DNA from: Roseiarcus sp963761435
GTDB taxonomy: Bacteria > Pseudomonadota > Alphaproteobacteria > Rhizobiales > Beijerinckiaceae
Direction: 5' to 3'
DNA: 64,000 nt
NCBI GenBank assembly: GCA_963761435.1
Contig: CAVXHJ010000001.1
Location: 496,001-560,000, forward strand
Below are positions 8,903 to 17,109 of this stretch, piece after piece. The notes under the pieces are model-generated. The model was not told where the DNA came from. It did not search any database and saw only the letters and a list, made by a program, of their open reading frames with translations. How positions within the stretch are numbered: position 1 is the first letter of the stretch; each line of letters starts with the position of its first letter. The translations under genes and the position numbers were made by a program.

Positions 8903-9650
8903 ATGTTAAATCTCACGACATTCGTTTCGGTTGCCGGAGCGTCGTTCGCGGCCTCCTTCGTCGAGGCGGTCGAGGCGCTGACGATCGTGCTCGCGGTCGG
9001 GCTCACGCGCGGCTGGCGGCCCGCGCTGACTGGAGCAGCGGCCGCTCTCGCCGTGCTCGCGCTGATCGTCGCCGCGCTGGGGCCGCTGATGGGCGCCGTT
9101 CCGCTCCGGGCGTTGCAGGGCGTCGTGGGCGCGCTGCTTCTGTTGTTCGGCTTGCGCTGGCTGCGCAAGGCGATCCTGCGCGCGATCGGAATCGTCGCGC
9201 TCCACGACGAGGACGCGGCGTTTGCGCACGAAACGAGCGAATTGAGCCAAGCCGGACGACGAGCGACATCCGGCTTCGACTGGCTCGGCGGCGTGACTTC
9301 TTTCAAGGCGGTCCTCCTCGAGGGGGTTGAGGTCGTGTTCATCGTCATCGCCGTCGGCGCGGGGCGCGGCCTTCTCGGACTGGCGAGCGCGGGCGCCTTG
9401 GCGGCCTGTGTCGTGGTTGCGGCTCTTGGCGCGGCCGTCCATCGGCCGCTCGCGCGCGTGCCGGAGAACGCCCTCAAGTTTGTCGTCGGCGTCATGCTGT
9501 CGGCCTTCGGCCTGTTCTGGACCGGGGAGAGCCTTCGGCGTCGAATGGCCGGGCGGCGACGCCGCGATCCTCGCCTTCGCGGCGATGTTCCTCGCCGTCG
9601 CGGCGGCGCTGATCGCGGCTCTCAGGCCGAAGCCGGCGGCGCTCGCATGA
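8903..9650 (+). CDS. COG4280-type membrane protein (TMEM165/GDT1-like), frameshifted near 9530
   Basis: The protein starts FVSVAGASFAASFVEAVEALTIVLAVG, the typical first helix of the COG4280 family, which is often named TMEM165/GDT1-like and carries a conserved E-x-x-E motif in the membrane. A second conserved helix (SFKAVLLEGVEVVFIVIAVG) follows. After FGLFWTGES the frame breaks. The expected ending, GVEWPGGDAAILAFAAMFLA to 9650, lies one frame over, and removing one base near 9528-9534 rebuilds 248 residues. GDT1 proteins move Mn2+ or Ca2+ against protons, but the role of the bacterial group is not established. Confidence 0.72.
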
Positions 9651-9856
9651 TCAAGCTGTTGACTGGTCTCTTCGTCGACGACGAGCTTCTGGCGGCGGCG
9701 ATCCTCGTTACGGTCGGCGCGGCGGCGGCGCTGACTTTCGCCGGCTTGCCGCCCTGGCTCGCCGGGGTCCTCCTGACCCTCGCGCTGCCGGCGGCGCTCG
9801 CGGCGAGCGTGTTCCGCAGCGCCCGCCGCTCGGCGCGGGTGACGCGGCGCGGATAG
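9647..9856 (+). CDS. Small two-helix membrane protein
   Basis: This 69-residue protein begins MIKLLTGLFVDDELL at ATG 9647, overlapping the stop of the preceding gene by 4 bp (ATGA), so the two are translationally coupled. Two hydrophobic segments (AAILVTVGAAAALTFAGL and LAGVLLTLALPAALAASVF) and a basic tail fit a small inner-membrane partner of the COG4280 protein. No function is known. The apparent fusion of the two genes in one frame is an artefact of the frameshift upstream. Confidence 0.6.
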   Translation: MIKLLTGLFVDDELLAAAILVTVGAAAALTFAGLPPWLAGVLLTLALPAALAASVFRSARRSARVTRRG

Positions 9857-9956
9857 GCGGTCGCGATCATCGAAGAGTGACGATGTCCATGCCGCCGGCC
9901 TTGAGATTGTCGCTTTCGCGGGCGAAGGGTCGCGCAAAGCCTGGAAGGTCGCATTG

Positions 9957-10556
9957 ATGAAAGCCTTTCCGCCGCCGCGCGAGGTCGCGGTGTACGCTCC
10001 TGGCCTCAGAGCGCTTCATTGGCTCATGGCTGCGCTGATATTCATTGGGCTCGCGCTCGGCGTATGGGCGTCGCTCCTTCCCCGCGGCGCGCATCGTTCG
10101 GAAGTCCTCTTCTTCCACAAGTCGATTGGCGTGACCGTCCTGGGGTTGGTCGTCATCCGAATCATCTGGCGTCTTGCCGCCGGCGCCCCGGCTTACGCCG
10201 AGCCCCTGGGCAGGCTGACCCACGCCGCCGCGCGCTCCGCGCATGTCGCGCTCTACGCCCTGATGATCGCGATGCCGGTCAGCGGCTATCTGACGTCGAC
10301 GGCCAGCGGCTCCCCGCTTCCCTGGTTCGGGCTGTTCAGCCTGCCGAGGCTCGTGGCGAAGGACAAACCTCTCGCCGAGGCGACCGCCTGGGCGCACTAT
10401 GTCTTCGCCTGGACGATCGCCTTTGTGCTGGCGGCTCATCTCGGCGCGGTCGTGTGGCACGCAGCGATCAAGCGCGACACGATTTTGACGCGCATGTGGC
10501 CGGGATTTCGCCCGGCCGGGCAAACCGCCCAATCGTCGCCCGAACCGGCAGGCTAG
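9957..10556 (+). CDS. Cytochrome b561-family protein
   Basis: This protein of about 199 residues has four membrane helices. His residues in helices one, two and four (RALHWLMAALIF, FFHKSIGVT, AAHLGAVVWH) fit bis-His ligation of two b hemes. It should be an inner-membrane electron carrier that passes quinol electrons to periplasmic acceptors. ATG 9957 is used rather than the TTG one codon earlier; GGAAGG lies 10 bp upstream. It overlaps the convergent small membrane protein gene by 4 bp. Confidence 0.87.
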   Translation: MKAFPPPREVAVYAPGLRALHWLMAALIFIGLALGVWASLLPRGAHRSEVLFFHKSIGVTVLGLVVIRIIWRLAAGAPAYAEPLGRLTHAAARSAHVALYALMIAMPVSGYLTSTASGSPLPWFGLFSLPRLVAKDKPLAEATAWAHYVFAWTIAFVLAAHLGAVVWHAAIKRDTILTRMWPGFRPAGQTAQSSPEPAG

Positions 10557-10738
10557 GAACCGGTGGCGGCGTGCGCCGCCCTGACTGGCCAGGCGAGAGC
10601 GTCCGGCAGGGCCTGCACGACGCTTTCGGCGAGAACGGAGGCAGGCGCGCTATTCCAGCTCGACCGGACGATCGGCGACAGCACGACGCCGACGCCGACC
10701 AGATAGACGATGATGATCAAAGCGATCAGGAGCCGCAT
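10553..10738 (-). CDS. Small single-helix membrane protein
   Basis: A 61-residue reading frame begins MRLLIALIIIVYLVGVGVVL, a strong membrane anchor, followed by a short soluble tail (SPIVRSSWNSAPAS ... QALPDALAWP). Small proteins of this shape occur in related Hyphomicrobiales, but no function is known. The Shine-Dalgarno is weak and the gene ends inside the last codons of the cytochrome b561 gene, so the call is moderate. Confidence 0.5.
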   Translation of the reverse strand: MRLLIALIIIVYLVGVGVVLSPIVRSSWNSAPASVLAESVVQALPDALAWPVRAAHAATGS

Positions 10739-10828
10739 TTTTCTATGCTCGCACGTCGTCCGAGATGACGACCGTGCTAGAAACGCCTGACCCGCCGCAA
10801 TTGTTCCGCCCGCAGCCGCGCTCTTCGT

Positions 10829-10857
10829 CGCTCAGGCCAAGGCGCTTGGCCTGAGCG
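10829..10857. repeat. Perfect 13-bp inverted repeat
   Basis: CGCTCAGGCCAAG and its exact complement are separated by three bases, forming a strong hairpin about 50 bp upstream of the glycine-zipper protein gene. No T-run follows, so a classic intrinsic terminator is unlikely. It could be a 5' leader structure or a palindromic repeat unit. Confidence 0.55.
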
Positions 10858-10908
10858 GAACCATTCATTCGACCACGCGTTGCTCGGCCTCTCAACGAGG
10901 AGGAACTC

Positions 10909-11223
10909 ATGCGCGGCGTGATCATCGGACTATCAACCTTGGCCATCGCCATCCTGCCGACCGTCGCCCTCGCCGACGGCGATGGCGCGCTGACCGGCGC
11001 GGCCGGCGGGGCGGTGGCTGGCGCCGTCGTGGGCGGCCCGGTCGGCGCCGCGGTCGGCGGCGTTGCGGGCGGCGTTATTGGCGGCGCCGCTTCAGGTCCC
11101 GCGCCGGGACCGGTCGTCGTCGCGCCCGCGCCTGCGGCTCCATGCAATACCCGAACGACGACCACGCAAAACAACAACACGGGCGCGAGCGTCACGCGGC
11201 AGACGACGGATTGTTCCGACTGA
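10909..11223 (+). CDS. Exported glycine-zipper protein
   Basis: This 104-residue protein has a signal peptide (MRGVIIGLSTLAIAILPTVA, cleavage after ALA). A glycine-zipper stretch at about residues 28-63 repeats GGAVAGAVVGGPVGAAVGG, followed by a Pro/Ala linker and a Thr/Asn/Gln-rich tail with two Cys residues. Glycine zippers insert into or associate with membranes, and such small exported proteins are common in Hyphomicrobiales. A good GAGGAGG Shine-Dalgarno precedes the ATG. Function is unknown. Confidence 0.75.
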   Translation: MRGVIIGLSTLAIAILPTVALADGDGALTGAAGGAVAGAVVGGPVGAAVGGVAGGVIGGAASGPAPGPVVVAPAPAAPCNTRTTTTQNNNTGASVTRQTTDCSD

Positions 11224-11374
11224 AGGGAGCGCCCTTTCGGGGGCGGGATTCCGGAATCCGGGTCTCGCTCGGGATGAAGCGCTTCCGGCGGGCGGCGGTC
11301 TTCGCGCGGACGGCTGATCCGTGCTAGACTGCCGCTCCGGCCATCGCCTTTCGGGCCGAGTTTGGGAGTGCCTC

Positions 11375-12205
11375 ATGGCGCAAGGTTTGACCGCCCGGGT
11401 CGTCGGGCTCGCCGGCAACGATCCGCTCTTCGCCCGCATCCGGCAGGAAGCGGAAGAAGCGGTGCGGCGGGAGCCGGAGCTCGCGCTGTTTCTGGCGGTG
11501 AACGTTCTCAATCACGAAACGCTCGAAGGGGCGGTCGCCCATCGCGTCGCCTCGCGGCTCGATCATCGCGACCTCCCCGCCGCGCTGATCCGCCAGACCT
11601 TCGAGGAGGCGATCGCCCGTGACCCCACGATCGGCGAGGCGTTCCGCGCCGACATCATGGCGGTCGCCGATCGCGATCCTGCGTGCGTCAGGATGATGGA
11701 GCCGTTGCTGTACTTCAAAGGCTTCCAGGCGCTTCAGGCCTATCGCCTGTCCCATTGGCTTTTGAAGTCCGGCAAGCGCGATTTCGCGCTCAGCCTGCAA
11801 AGTCTCGTCTCTGCGGCGTTCGGCGTCGACATCAATCCGGCCGCGCGCATCGGCAAGGGCGTATTCCTCGATCACGCGACCTCTCTCGTGGTCGGCGAGA
11901 CGACGGTGATCGAGGACAACGTCTCGATCCTCCAGGGCGTGACCCTCGGCGGCACCGGCAAGGAGACCGGCGACCGGCACCCGAAGATCCGCCATGGCGT
12001 GCTCATCGGCGCGGGGGCGAAAATCCTCGGCAACATCGAGATCGGCTATTGCGCGCGGGTGGCGGCGGGCTCGGTCGTGCTCCAGCCGGTGCCGCACAAC
12101 AAGACGGTCGCGGGCGTGCCCGCCCGCATCGTCGGCGAAGCGGGTTGCGCCGAGCCGTCACGCGACATGAACCAGATCCTGGCCGAGAAGGCGATCGAGG
12201 CCTAG
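11375..12205 (+). CDS. cysE: Serine O-acetyltransferase
   Basis: This 276-residue enzyme acetylates L-serine with acetyl-CoA, the first step of cysteine synthesis. The helical N-terminal domain (DPLFARIRQEAEEAV ... LAVNVLNHETL) is followed by left-handed beta-helix repeats, with the conserved DINPAARIGKGVFLDHATSLV, and GGTGKETGDRHPKI and GVLIGAGAKILGNIEIG at the active site. ATG 11375 is preceded by GGGAG; a longer in-frame start at 11321 is rejected. The DUF3126 gene follows about 100 bp later, a pairing common in Hyphomicrobiales. Confidence 0.95.
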   Translation: MAQGLTARVVGLAGNDPLFARIRQEAEEAVRREPELALFLAVNVLNHETLEGAVAHRVASRLDHRDLPAALIRQTFEEAIARDPTIGEAFRADIMAVADRDPACVRMMEPLLYFKGFQALQAYRLSHWLLKSGKRDFALSLQSLVSAAFGVDINPAARIGKGVFLDHATSLVVGETTVIEDNVSILQGVTLGGTGKETGDRHPKIRHGVLIGAGAKILGNIEIGYCARVAAGSVVLQPVPHNKTVAGVPARIVGEAGCAEPSRDMNQILAEKAIEA

Positions 12206-12302
12206 GACGGCGCTCGACGGGCGCGGGCGAATTCGCGTCTTGCAACCCGGCGCGCCTTCGTGGCAGAGCCTCGTGCCGCGGCTCTCGCGCCGGGGAGACA
12301 TC

Positions 12303-12701
12303 ATGGACAAAGCCGAGATCGTGAAACTGAGGGAGTTCCTGCGCCGCTCGTTCGGCGCGCCGACGCTTCAGGTCGCGCCCAATTCCAAATCCGCCGAGGC
12401 GGCGGACGTGTCGATCGGCGAACGCAAGCTCGGAACGATCACCGTCGACGACGAGGACGGCGACCGCTCGTTCGCTTTCGCGATGAAGCTTCCGGTCGGC
12501 CGGCCGGTGCTGCAGGACTATCTTCGCCGCCTGTTCGAGAACGACAAGCTCACCATCGCCGGGCGGCTCAAGAAGAGCGACTCGGTCGAGCTCAACAACG
12601 GCCCCGACTTTCTCGGCGTCGCATCAGCCGACGATCCCGCCGGCTCGACCTTCACCCTGCAAATGGCGATTCTCGACGTCGATCTCGACGACGAGGAATA
12701 G
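12303..12701 (+). CDS. DUF3126-family protein, apparently with two repeats
   Basis: This acidic 132-residue protein of unknown function is typical of Hyphomicrobiales and sits beside cysE. Two halves look alike. LREFLRRSFGAPTLQV leads to DDEDGDRSFAFAMKLPV; LQDYLRRLFENDKLTI leads to DDPAGSTFTLQMAILDV. The second half, ending in QMAILDVDLDDEE, matches the usual DUF3126 ending. The repeat reading is by eye. The gene has a GGGAG Shine-Dalgarno, and no catalytic motif is seen. Confidence 0.72.
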   Translation: MDKAEIVKLREFLRRSFGAPTLQVAPNSKSAEAADVSIGERKLGTITVDDEDGDRSFAFAMKLPVGRPVLQDYLRRLFENDKLTIAGRLKKSDSVELNNGPDFLGVASADDPAGSTFTLQMAILDVDLDDEE

Positions 12702-12722
12702 ACAAGGGGCCGCGCGCCAAAG

Positions 12723-13334
12723 TCAGAGCGTCGTCTCCTCGCTGAAGTCCTCGGGCGGGAACGGGCGCATGAACTCGACCGCGATCGCGCGGTCGAGGTG
12801 GCGTACGACCTGGGCCGCCGTCGAGCCGACGACGACGCGGCAGCCGATCGGAGGCTGGAAGTCGACCTTGAGCGCCGCCCCCGATATCGAGATGTCGATC
12901 AGGCTCGCGGTGAACTCGCGTCCGTTCGCGAGCCTCAGCGTCGTGTAGCGGTCGCGCGGCGTGATGCGCTCGTGGCGGCGGTCCTCGGGCAGCCCGAGCG
13001 ACTGGCGGTTGGCGAGCCACGTCAGCTGGTCGGCGAGCTTCTCGCGCTTGGCTGGCGGCAAAGTCGTCTGAACCGCAAACCCTCCGGGAAAAGTCCGCGC
13101 GACCCTGCCTTCGATCCGGCCGATCTGGTTGAGATAGGCGACGATGCGCTCGCCTTGATGAACCCCGGCGTCGGCGGAGAACGCGATGCCGCCGGGGGAG
13201 GCGTCGATCAACTCGCAGTCGAATTCCATGCGGTCGGAGCGCATGAAACGGCCCGCGAGGCGCACTTTGACCCGCTGGTGGCGCCGCCGCTCCATTGGCG
13301 CCGGCTCCGCGATGCTCCATGCCAGAGCGCCCAT
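12723..13334 (-). CDS. Double PilZ-domain protein
   Basis: This protein of about 203 residues has two PilZ-like domains. The first begins ERRRHQRVKVRLAGRFM and carries DASPGGIAFSA; the second has RRHERITPRDRYTTLRL and DISISGAALKV. The RxxxR plus D/NxSxxG pairs are the cyclic-di-GMP binding motifs, so it likely senses c-di-GMP in the cytosol. MERRRHQR at residue 14 is a possible internal start. It is convergent with the DUF3126 gene and lies 137 bp from the PAS protein gene on the same strand. Confidence 0.82.
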   Translation of the reverse strand: MGALAWSIAEPAPMERRRHQRVKVRLAGRFMRSDRMEFDCELIDASPGGIAFSADAGVHQGERIVAYLNQIGRIEGRVARTFPGGFAVQTTLPPAKREKLADQLTWLANRQSLGLPEDRRHERITPRDRYTTLRLANGREFTASLIDISISGAALKVDFQPPIGCRVVVGSTAAQVVRHLDRAIAVEFMRPFPPEDFSEETTL

Positions 13335-13471
13335 AAGCGCCGTGCTCCTCGGATTCCAAGATCCCGGCCGCGGGCGGCCATGCCGCGACCGATCGTTCGC
13401 AGCGGCAGCGCGCGCCCTAACCTTAACCGGCAGGCATTAAGGCGCTCTTACGCGCCCGGCATTCCGTCCGG

Positions 13472-14077
13472 TCAGTTCGTGGGCCGTTCGCCGGGATAGA
13501 CAAAGAGGTGCTTGTACCGCTTGGGCGCGCTTCGGAGCGAGAAGCCCAACGGCGCCGCCCCATCCCGCCCGGAGGCGGGCGGCGCGGGCGGTTCGAGCGC
13601 GCGCAGCGAGGTGATCGCGATCGGTCCGGCGCTCACGAGCCCGATCCAGGACGGCGCCGCATGAACGGCGAAGGCGCCGAGAACGCGGGAATGGGTCAAC
13701 CCGTGATGTCGCAGCGGCAGGAGAATGGCCTCGATGCCCACGGTCCCAAGACCGGGGGGCCGGGCTTCGGCGCCGATGAGGAACGGCTGCGCTTCGTCGG
13801 CGACGCAATGAAGAATCAAATCGAGCTCCTTGCGATCGGGCTCCCGCCAAAGATCGAGAAAGGAAAGGCCCCTCAGCTCCTTGAGGAAGACCGCATTGAC
13901 TCTCGATCCGGCGATGCGGAACGGAAACCCGCGCTCGCCATCGAAATCGAGCACGAACGTATCGGCCAGGACGCCGCGGATGGCGCCCGGGTCGACGTCG
14001 TTGCGCTCGGGCGCGCTGCGCGCTCCCCGGAGGCGGTTCCAGTACCCGTAGAGTTCCATGGTGACGGCGAGCTTCAC
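13472..14077 (-). CDS. PAS-domain protein (DUF1457/PAS_5 type)
   Basis: A GTG start at 14077 gives about 201 residues beginning with KLAVTMELYGYWNRLRGAR, then APERNDVDPGAIRGVLADTFVLDFD, the signature of the PAS_5 proteins of Hyphomicrobiales. These have a single PAS fold and no attached output domain. ATG 14059 is the alternative start; an in-frame ATG at 14182 adds residues unlike the family. The ligand is unknown. It is on the same strand as the PilZ gene. Confidence 0.78.
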   Translation of the reverse strand: MKLAVTMELYGYWNRLRGARSAPERNDVDPGAIRGVLADTFVLDFDGERGFPFRIAGSRVNAVFLKELRGLSFLDLWREPDRKELDLILHCVADEAQPFLIGAEARPPGLGTVGIEAILLPLRHHGLTHSRVLGAFAVHAAPSWIGLVSAGPIAITSLRALEPPAPPASGRDGAAPLGFSLRSAPKRYKHLFVYPGERPTN

Positions 14078-14464
14078 ACGGGGCCCCTGCTGCTTGTTCC
14101 CTGGCGCCTGTCCTGAATTGGGACGACCTTCGGCGCCGTCATCACATGAGGCAGGGACCGTGCCATTCCCCAGCGGCAGCATTTGCGCCGGCGTCCGCCG
14201 GCCCGAGGGACCCGCGATTCACCCAAATCTAACCCTGGCGCCGTTCGCGCAGTCCGATTTCGGCACAGGTTGGCTGCTCGATGAGGAGCAGGCGCGGCTC
14301 GGCCGCGACGCTCGCGCGCGAGCGCCCCCGTGTGTCGCCGGCGGCAATATCGCCAAAGCGGCGCCGCCAGTCTAAACTGGCGTTTGGGCGGGGTATCCCG
14401 CCCGGCGTCGGTCCCGGCTTCGTCGAGGGGCGTCGGGGTTCGTGACCGGAAGGCTGGCGAGCGT
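14078..14464. other. Divergent intergenic region, PAS gene to rhomboid gene
   Basis: No convincing gene is seen in these 387 bp between two divergent genes. CGCCAG-tctaaa-CTGGCG at 14365-14382 is a small inverted repeat. Both promoters should lie here, but no clear -35/-10 pair was recognised. Confidence 0.5.
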
Positions 14465-15325
14465 ATGAACCTTACCGAGCAGCGCCGGGCCGCGCGCGGC
14501 CCCGAGCCGATGTTCAACGCGCCGTTCGTAGTCCTGAGCCTCGTCGCGATCCTCATCGCAATCCAGGCGGCCCTCAATTGGGCGCCCCAGTCTTTTCAGA
14601 ATGGAATCGTCCGCGACTTCGCCTTTGTTCCCGGCCGGCTGACCATCGCAATCTGGCCACGGCGACTGATCGAACTGCTGCAGCGGGCCAATTCCGATCC
14701 CGCGGCGCTCCAGCAGGCGCGGGCGATCCGGGAACTGCGGATTCTCGGCGGCGGAACGAAGCCCTGGACGCTTCTGACCTACGCCTTTCTGCACGGATCA
14801 TGGACCCATGTGCTTCTCAACAGCATCTGGCTCATCGCCTTCGGTCCGCCGATCGCGCGCCGGTTCGGCTCGGCGAGGTTCCTTCTGTTCATGGCCGTCA
14901 CGGCGGTCTTCAGCGCGCTCGCGCATTGGGCGAGCGCGCCGATGGATTTCTCCCCGCTCATCGGCGCGTCGGGGGCGGATTCCGGCCTGATGGGGGCTGC
15001 GGCGCGATTCATGTTCCAGCCGGGAGCGCCGCTCGGACCCTTGGCCACCGACCGTCCCGAGATCGAAACGATCCCGCCCGCAAGCCTGCGGGGCGTGTTC
15101 GCCGACCGGCGGGCGCTGATCTTCCTCGGCATCTGGCTCGGGACGAACTTCATCTTCGGCGCGGGCGCGCAAACGTTCGGCTTTTCGGACATGCCGGTCG
15201 CCTGGGTCGCGCATCTTGGCGGATTTTTCGCCGGGCTCGTGCTGTTCCCGCTGTTCGACCGCCCCTTCCGCCCCCCGCCGATGACCGGCGGGCTTGCGCC
15301 CGACACCGCGCCGATGGAGATTTGA
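14465..15325 (+). CDS. Rhomboid-family intramembrane serine protease
   Basis: This membrane protein of about 286 residues has the rhomboid catalytic elements: the TYAFLHGSWTHVLLNSIWL helix with HxxxHxxxN, GASGADSGLMGAAARF with the GxSG nucleophile Ser, and VAWVAHLGGFFAGLVLF with the catalytic His. It should cleave membrane-spanning substrates. ATG 14465 (MNLTEQRRAARG) is chosen over the far upstream 14330 start, whose extra residues look non-coding. Confidence 0.88.
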   Translation: MNLTEQRRAARGPEPMFNAPFVVLSLVAILIAIQAALNWAPQSFQNGIVRDFAFVPGRLTIAIWPRRLIELLQRANSDPAALQQARAIRELRILGGGTKPWTLLTYAFLHGSWTHVLLNSIWLIAFGPPIARRFGSARFLLFMAVTAVFSALAHWASAPMDFSPLIGASGADSGLMGAAARFMFQPGAPLGPLATDRPEIETIPPASLRGVFADRRALIFLGIWLGTNFIFGAGAQTFGFSDMPVAWVAHLGGFFAGLVLFPLFDRPFRPPPMTGGLAPDTAPMEI

Positions 15326-15426
15326 TCGCGGGGCGGCGAAGGCCTGCTTCCCTGCTGGCCCGAAGAACGACGTGACGCCCGGCGAAGCGTTCGCGTCGCG
15401 CGAGGCGTTTCTCCGCGAGCCTGGCC

Positions 15427-15846
15427 CTATGTCTTGGTTTTCTTCGAAGGCTTCGACTTGCCGGACGCGTTGAGCGCGACGGCTTGGCGGACCAGCGTCT
15501 TGAAGGCGGCCTCGTCAACCTCCTCGCCTTCGTGGATGTCGATCGCGCGGCGCGCGTTTCCGTCAAGACTGGCGTTGAACAGGCGGGCCGGATCGGTCAG
15601 GGACGCGCCCTTGGCGAAGGTGAGCTTGACGACGCTCTTGTAGCTTTCGCCGGTGCAGACAATGCCGTCGCGCGACCACACCGGCACGCCCCTCCATTTC
15701 CACTCCTCGACGACGGCGGGCTCCGCCTCCTTGATGAGCTTGCGCATTCTGCCGAGGGTTTGACCGCGCCAGTCCCCAAGTTCGGCAATTCTTTGCGAAA
15801 TGAGCTCCGACGCCGATTGGCCTTGGCTCGCGCCTGGCTTTTCCAT
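15427..15846 (-). CDS. DUF1801 family protein
   Basis: This protein of 139 residues starts at ATG 15846 (MEKPGASQ), which has an AGAGGG motif 9 bp upstream; ATG 15867 is an alternative. The core WRGQTLGRMRKLIKEAEPAVVEEWKWRGVPVWSR and YKSVVKLTFAKGASL match DUF1801, a small alpha/beta fold of unknown function. The C-terminus is Lys/Ser-rich (SGKSKPSKKTKT). It stands alone between the rhomboid gene and a small membrane protein gene. Confidence 0.8.
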   Translation of the reverse strand: MEKPGASQGQSASELISQRIAELGDWRGQTLGRMRKLIKEAEPAVVEEWKWRGVPVWSRDGIVCTGESYKSVVKLTFAKGASLTDPARLFNASLDGNARRAIDIHEGEEVDEAAFKTLVRQAVALNASGKSKPSKKTKT

Positions 15847-15961
15847 GGGTGTCACCCTCTTTCTCATGTAGCTTTAGCAAGGGCGGGTTTCCGATCCAAT
15901 CGGATCGCGATCGCCTCAATGGGCCGCCTCAGTCGGCTGCCGGTTCCGAACGGGGGGCAAA

Positions 15962-16276
15962 ATGGTTCTGCCGACCATCGATCCGTTGATCGCCGGAGGG
16001 GTGGTCCTCACGACCGCGCTCACCGACGCCATCTATGTGCAATTCACCGCCGCCGTCGCGGCGCGGCGCCGTTTTGCCGCGGCGTCGTGGAGCAGCGCCT
16101 GGTACCTGCTCGCGGCCTTCGCCGTCATCAGCTATACTTCGAACTGGGTCTATGTGCTGTTCGCCGCGGTCGGGTCCTGGATCGGCGGGTTTCTCTCGAT
16201 CACCGCGCTGAACCGCGCCGCGCAGTCGCGGACCGGAGAGGGGCGCGGCAGCCCGCATGGGCATGGCCCGACATGA
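15962..16276 (+). CDS. Small membrane protein of unknown function
   Basis: This 104-residue protein has three hydrophobic segments (IAGGVVLTTALTDAIYVQFT, WYLLAAFAVISYTSNWVYVLF, VGSWIGGFLSITALN) and a polar, Gly/His-rich tail. It is likely an inner-membrane protein. No family was recognised with certainty. It lies 48 bp before the ester-cyclase-like gene. Confidence 0.65.
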   Translation: MVLPTIDPLIAGGVVLTTALTDAIYVQFTAAVAARRRFAAASWSSAWYLLAAFAVISYTSNWVYVLFAAVGSWIGGFLSITALNRAAQSRTGEGRGSPHGHGPT

Positions 16277-16324
16277 GCGGCTGAACCAGGAGCGGAATTG
16301 GGGGAGGCGAAAGGAGATCCTGCC

Positions 16325-16879
16325 ATGACGGACTCGAGGCCGCCAAGCAAAGACCTCGGCGCCGTCTTCGACGCGCATGTGCGGGCCGAGTTCGTCGACA
16401 AGGACGTCGCCGCGACCATGGCGACGATGGTCGAGGAGCCCTACTTGACCCATGTCCCGACACTCGCGGGTGGAACGGGGCGGAAGGAGGTCGAGAGCTT
16501 CTACCGCGACTATTTTGTCGGCCACTGGCCCGACGACGTCGAGGTCAAGTCGCTGTCGCGCACGGTCGGCACGAACCGGGTCGTCGACGAGCTTATCGTC
16601 AGTTTCACCCACGACCGCGAAATGAAGACCTATCTCCCGGGGGTCGCCCCGACCGGCCGCAAGGTGGTGTTGCCGAATGTCGTCGTCATGGGCTTCGACG
16701 ACGCCGGCCGGGTCGCCTACGAGCACATTTATTGGGATCAGGGGTCGCTGCTGGCGCAGGTTGGGCTCCTGGACCCAGCGTTGTTGCCGGTGACTGGCGC
16801 GGAACAGGCGAGACGGCTCCTGGACCCCCGCGAGCCCGCAAACGGGCTCATGGCGCGCTCATTGCCGAGCGGCTCCTGA
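16325..16879 (+). CDS. SnoaL/NTF2-like ester-cyclase family protein
   Basis: ATG 16325 (MTDSRPPSKD) follows a good AAAGGAG motif and gives 184 residues. The protein has the cone-shaped alpha+beta fold pattern of NTF2/SnoaL proteins: FVDKDVAATMATMVEEPYLTHVPTL, FYRDYFVGHWPDDVEV and a terminal strand VAYEHIYWDQGSLLAQ. The EHIYWDQ motif is common in the ester-cyclase group. The substrate is unknown. The ORF could begin at an alternative codon 27 bp upstream, without a better ribosome site. Confidence 0.75.
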   Translation: MTDSRPPSKDLGAVFDAHVRAEFVDKDVAATMATMVEEPYLTHVPTLAGGTGRKEVESFYRDYFVGHWPDDVEVKSLSRTVGTNRVVDELIVSFTHDREMKTYLPGVAPTGRKVVLPNVVVMGFDDAGRVAYEHIYWDQGSLLAQVGLLDPALLPVTGAEQARRLLDPREPANGLMARSLPSGS

Positions 16880-16926
16880 GCCAGGGCGCCAGAGGGACGC
16901 CTTTCTTCCGAACGGGCGCAAAAAAA

Positions 16927-16974
16927 CAGAAACATCACTTGCTAAAAACAGAAACTGTGGTATTGTCGTTTCTG
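16927..16974. promoter_or_regulatory. Operator-like triplet of CAGAAAC boxes
   Basis: CAGAAAC occurs at 16927-16933 and 16949-16955, exactly 22 bp apart, each preceded by an A-run. The inverted copy GTTTCTG is at 16968-16974. The site ends 2 bp before the ATG of a 35-codon ORF. The arrangement of direct plus inverted boxes in an A+T-rich patch looks like a repressor site, but no full-length regulator gene is adjacent. Confidence 0.5.
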
Positions 16975-16976
16975 CC

Positions 16977-17084
16977 ATGACGAATCCGGTTGTTGAGCAT
17001 GAATTGGGCGCCGCTCCGGCCGGCCCGTCCCGCGCATATCACAGGCACAAGGAGCGATTTATTGGCGCCCAGCCGGCGTCATAA
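16977..17084 (+). pseudogene. 35-codon ORF, possible truncated regulator
   Basis: ATG 16977 begins MTNPVVEHELGAAPAGP, continues SRAYHRHKERFIGAQPAS and stops at 17084. The basic segment before the stop resembles the start of a TetR-type DNA-binding domain, and the operator-like boxes lie immediately upstream. This could be the stub of a deleted autoregulated repressor. No more of such a gene is seen before the repeat at 17110. The similarity is weak and the call tentative. Confidence 0.3.
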
Positions 17085-17109
17085 AGAAAAACCGGCCAGG
17101 GGGTCGGCG

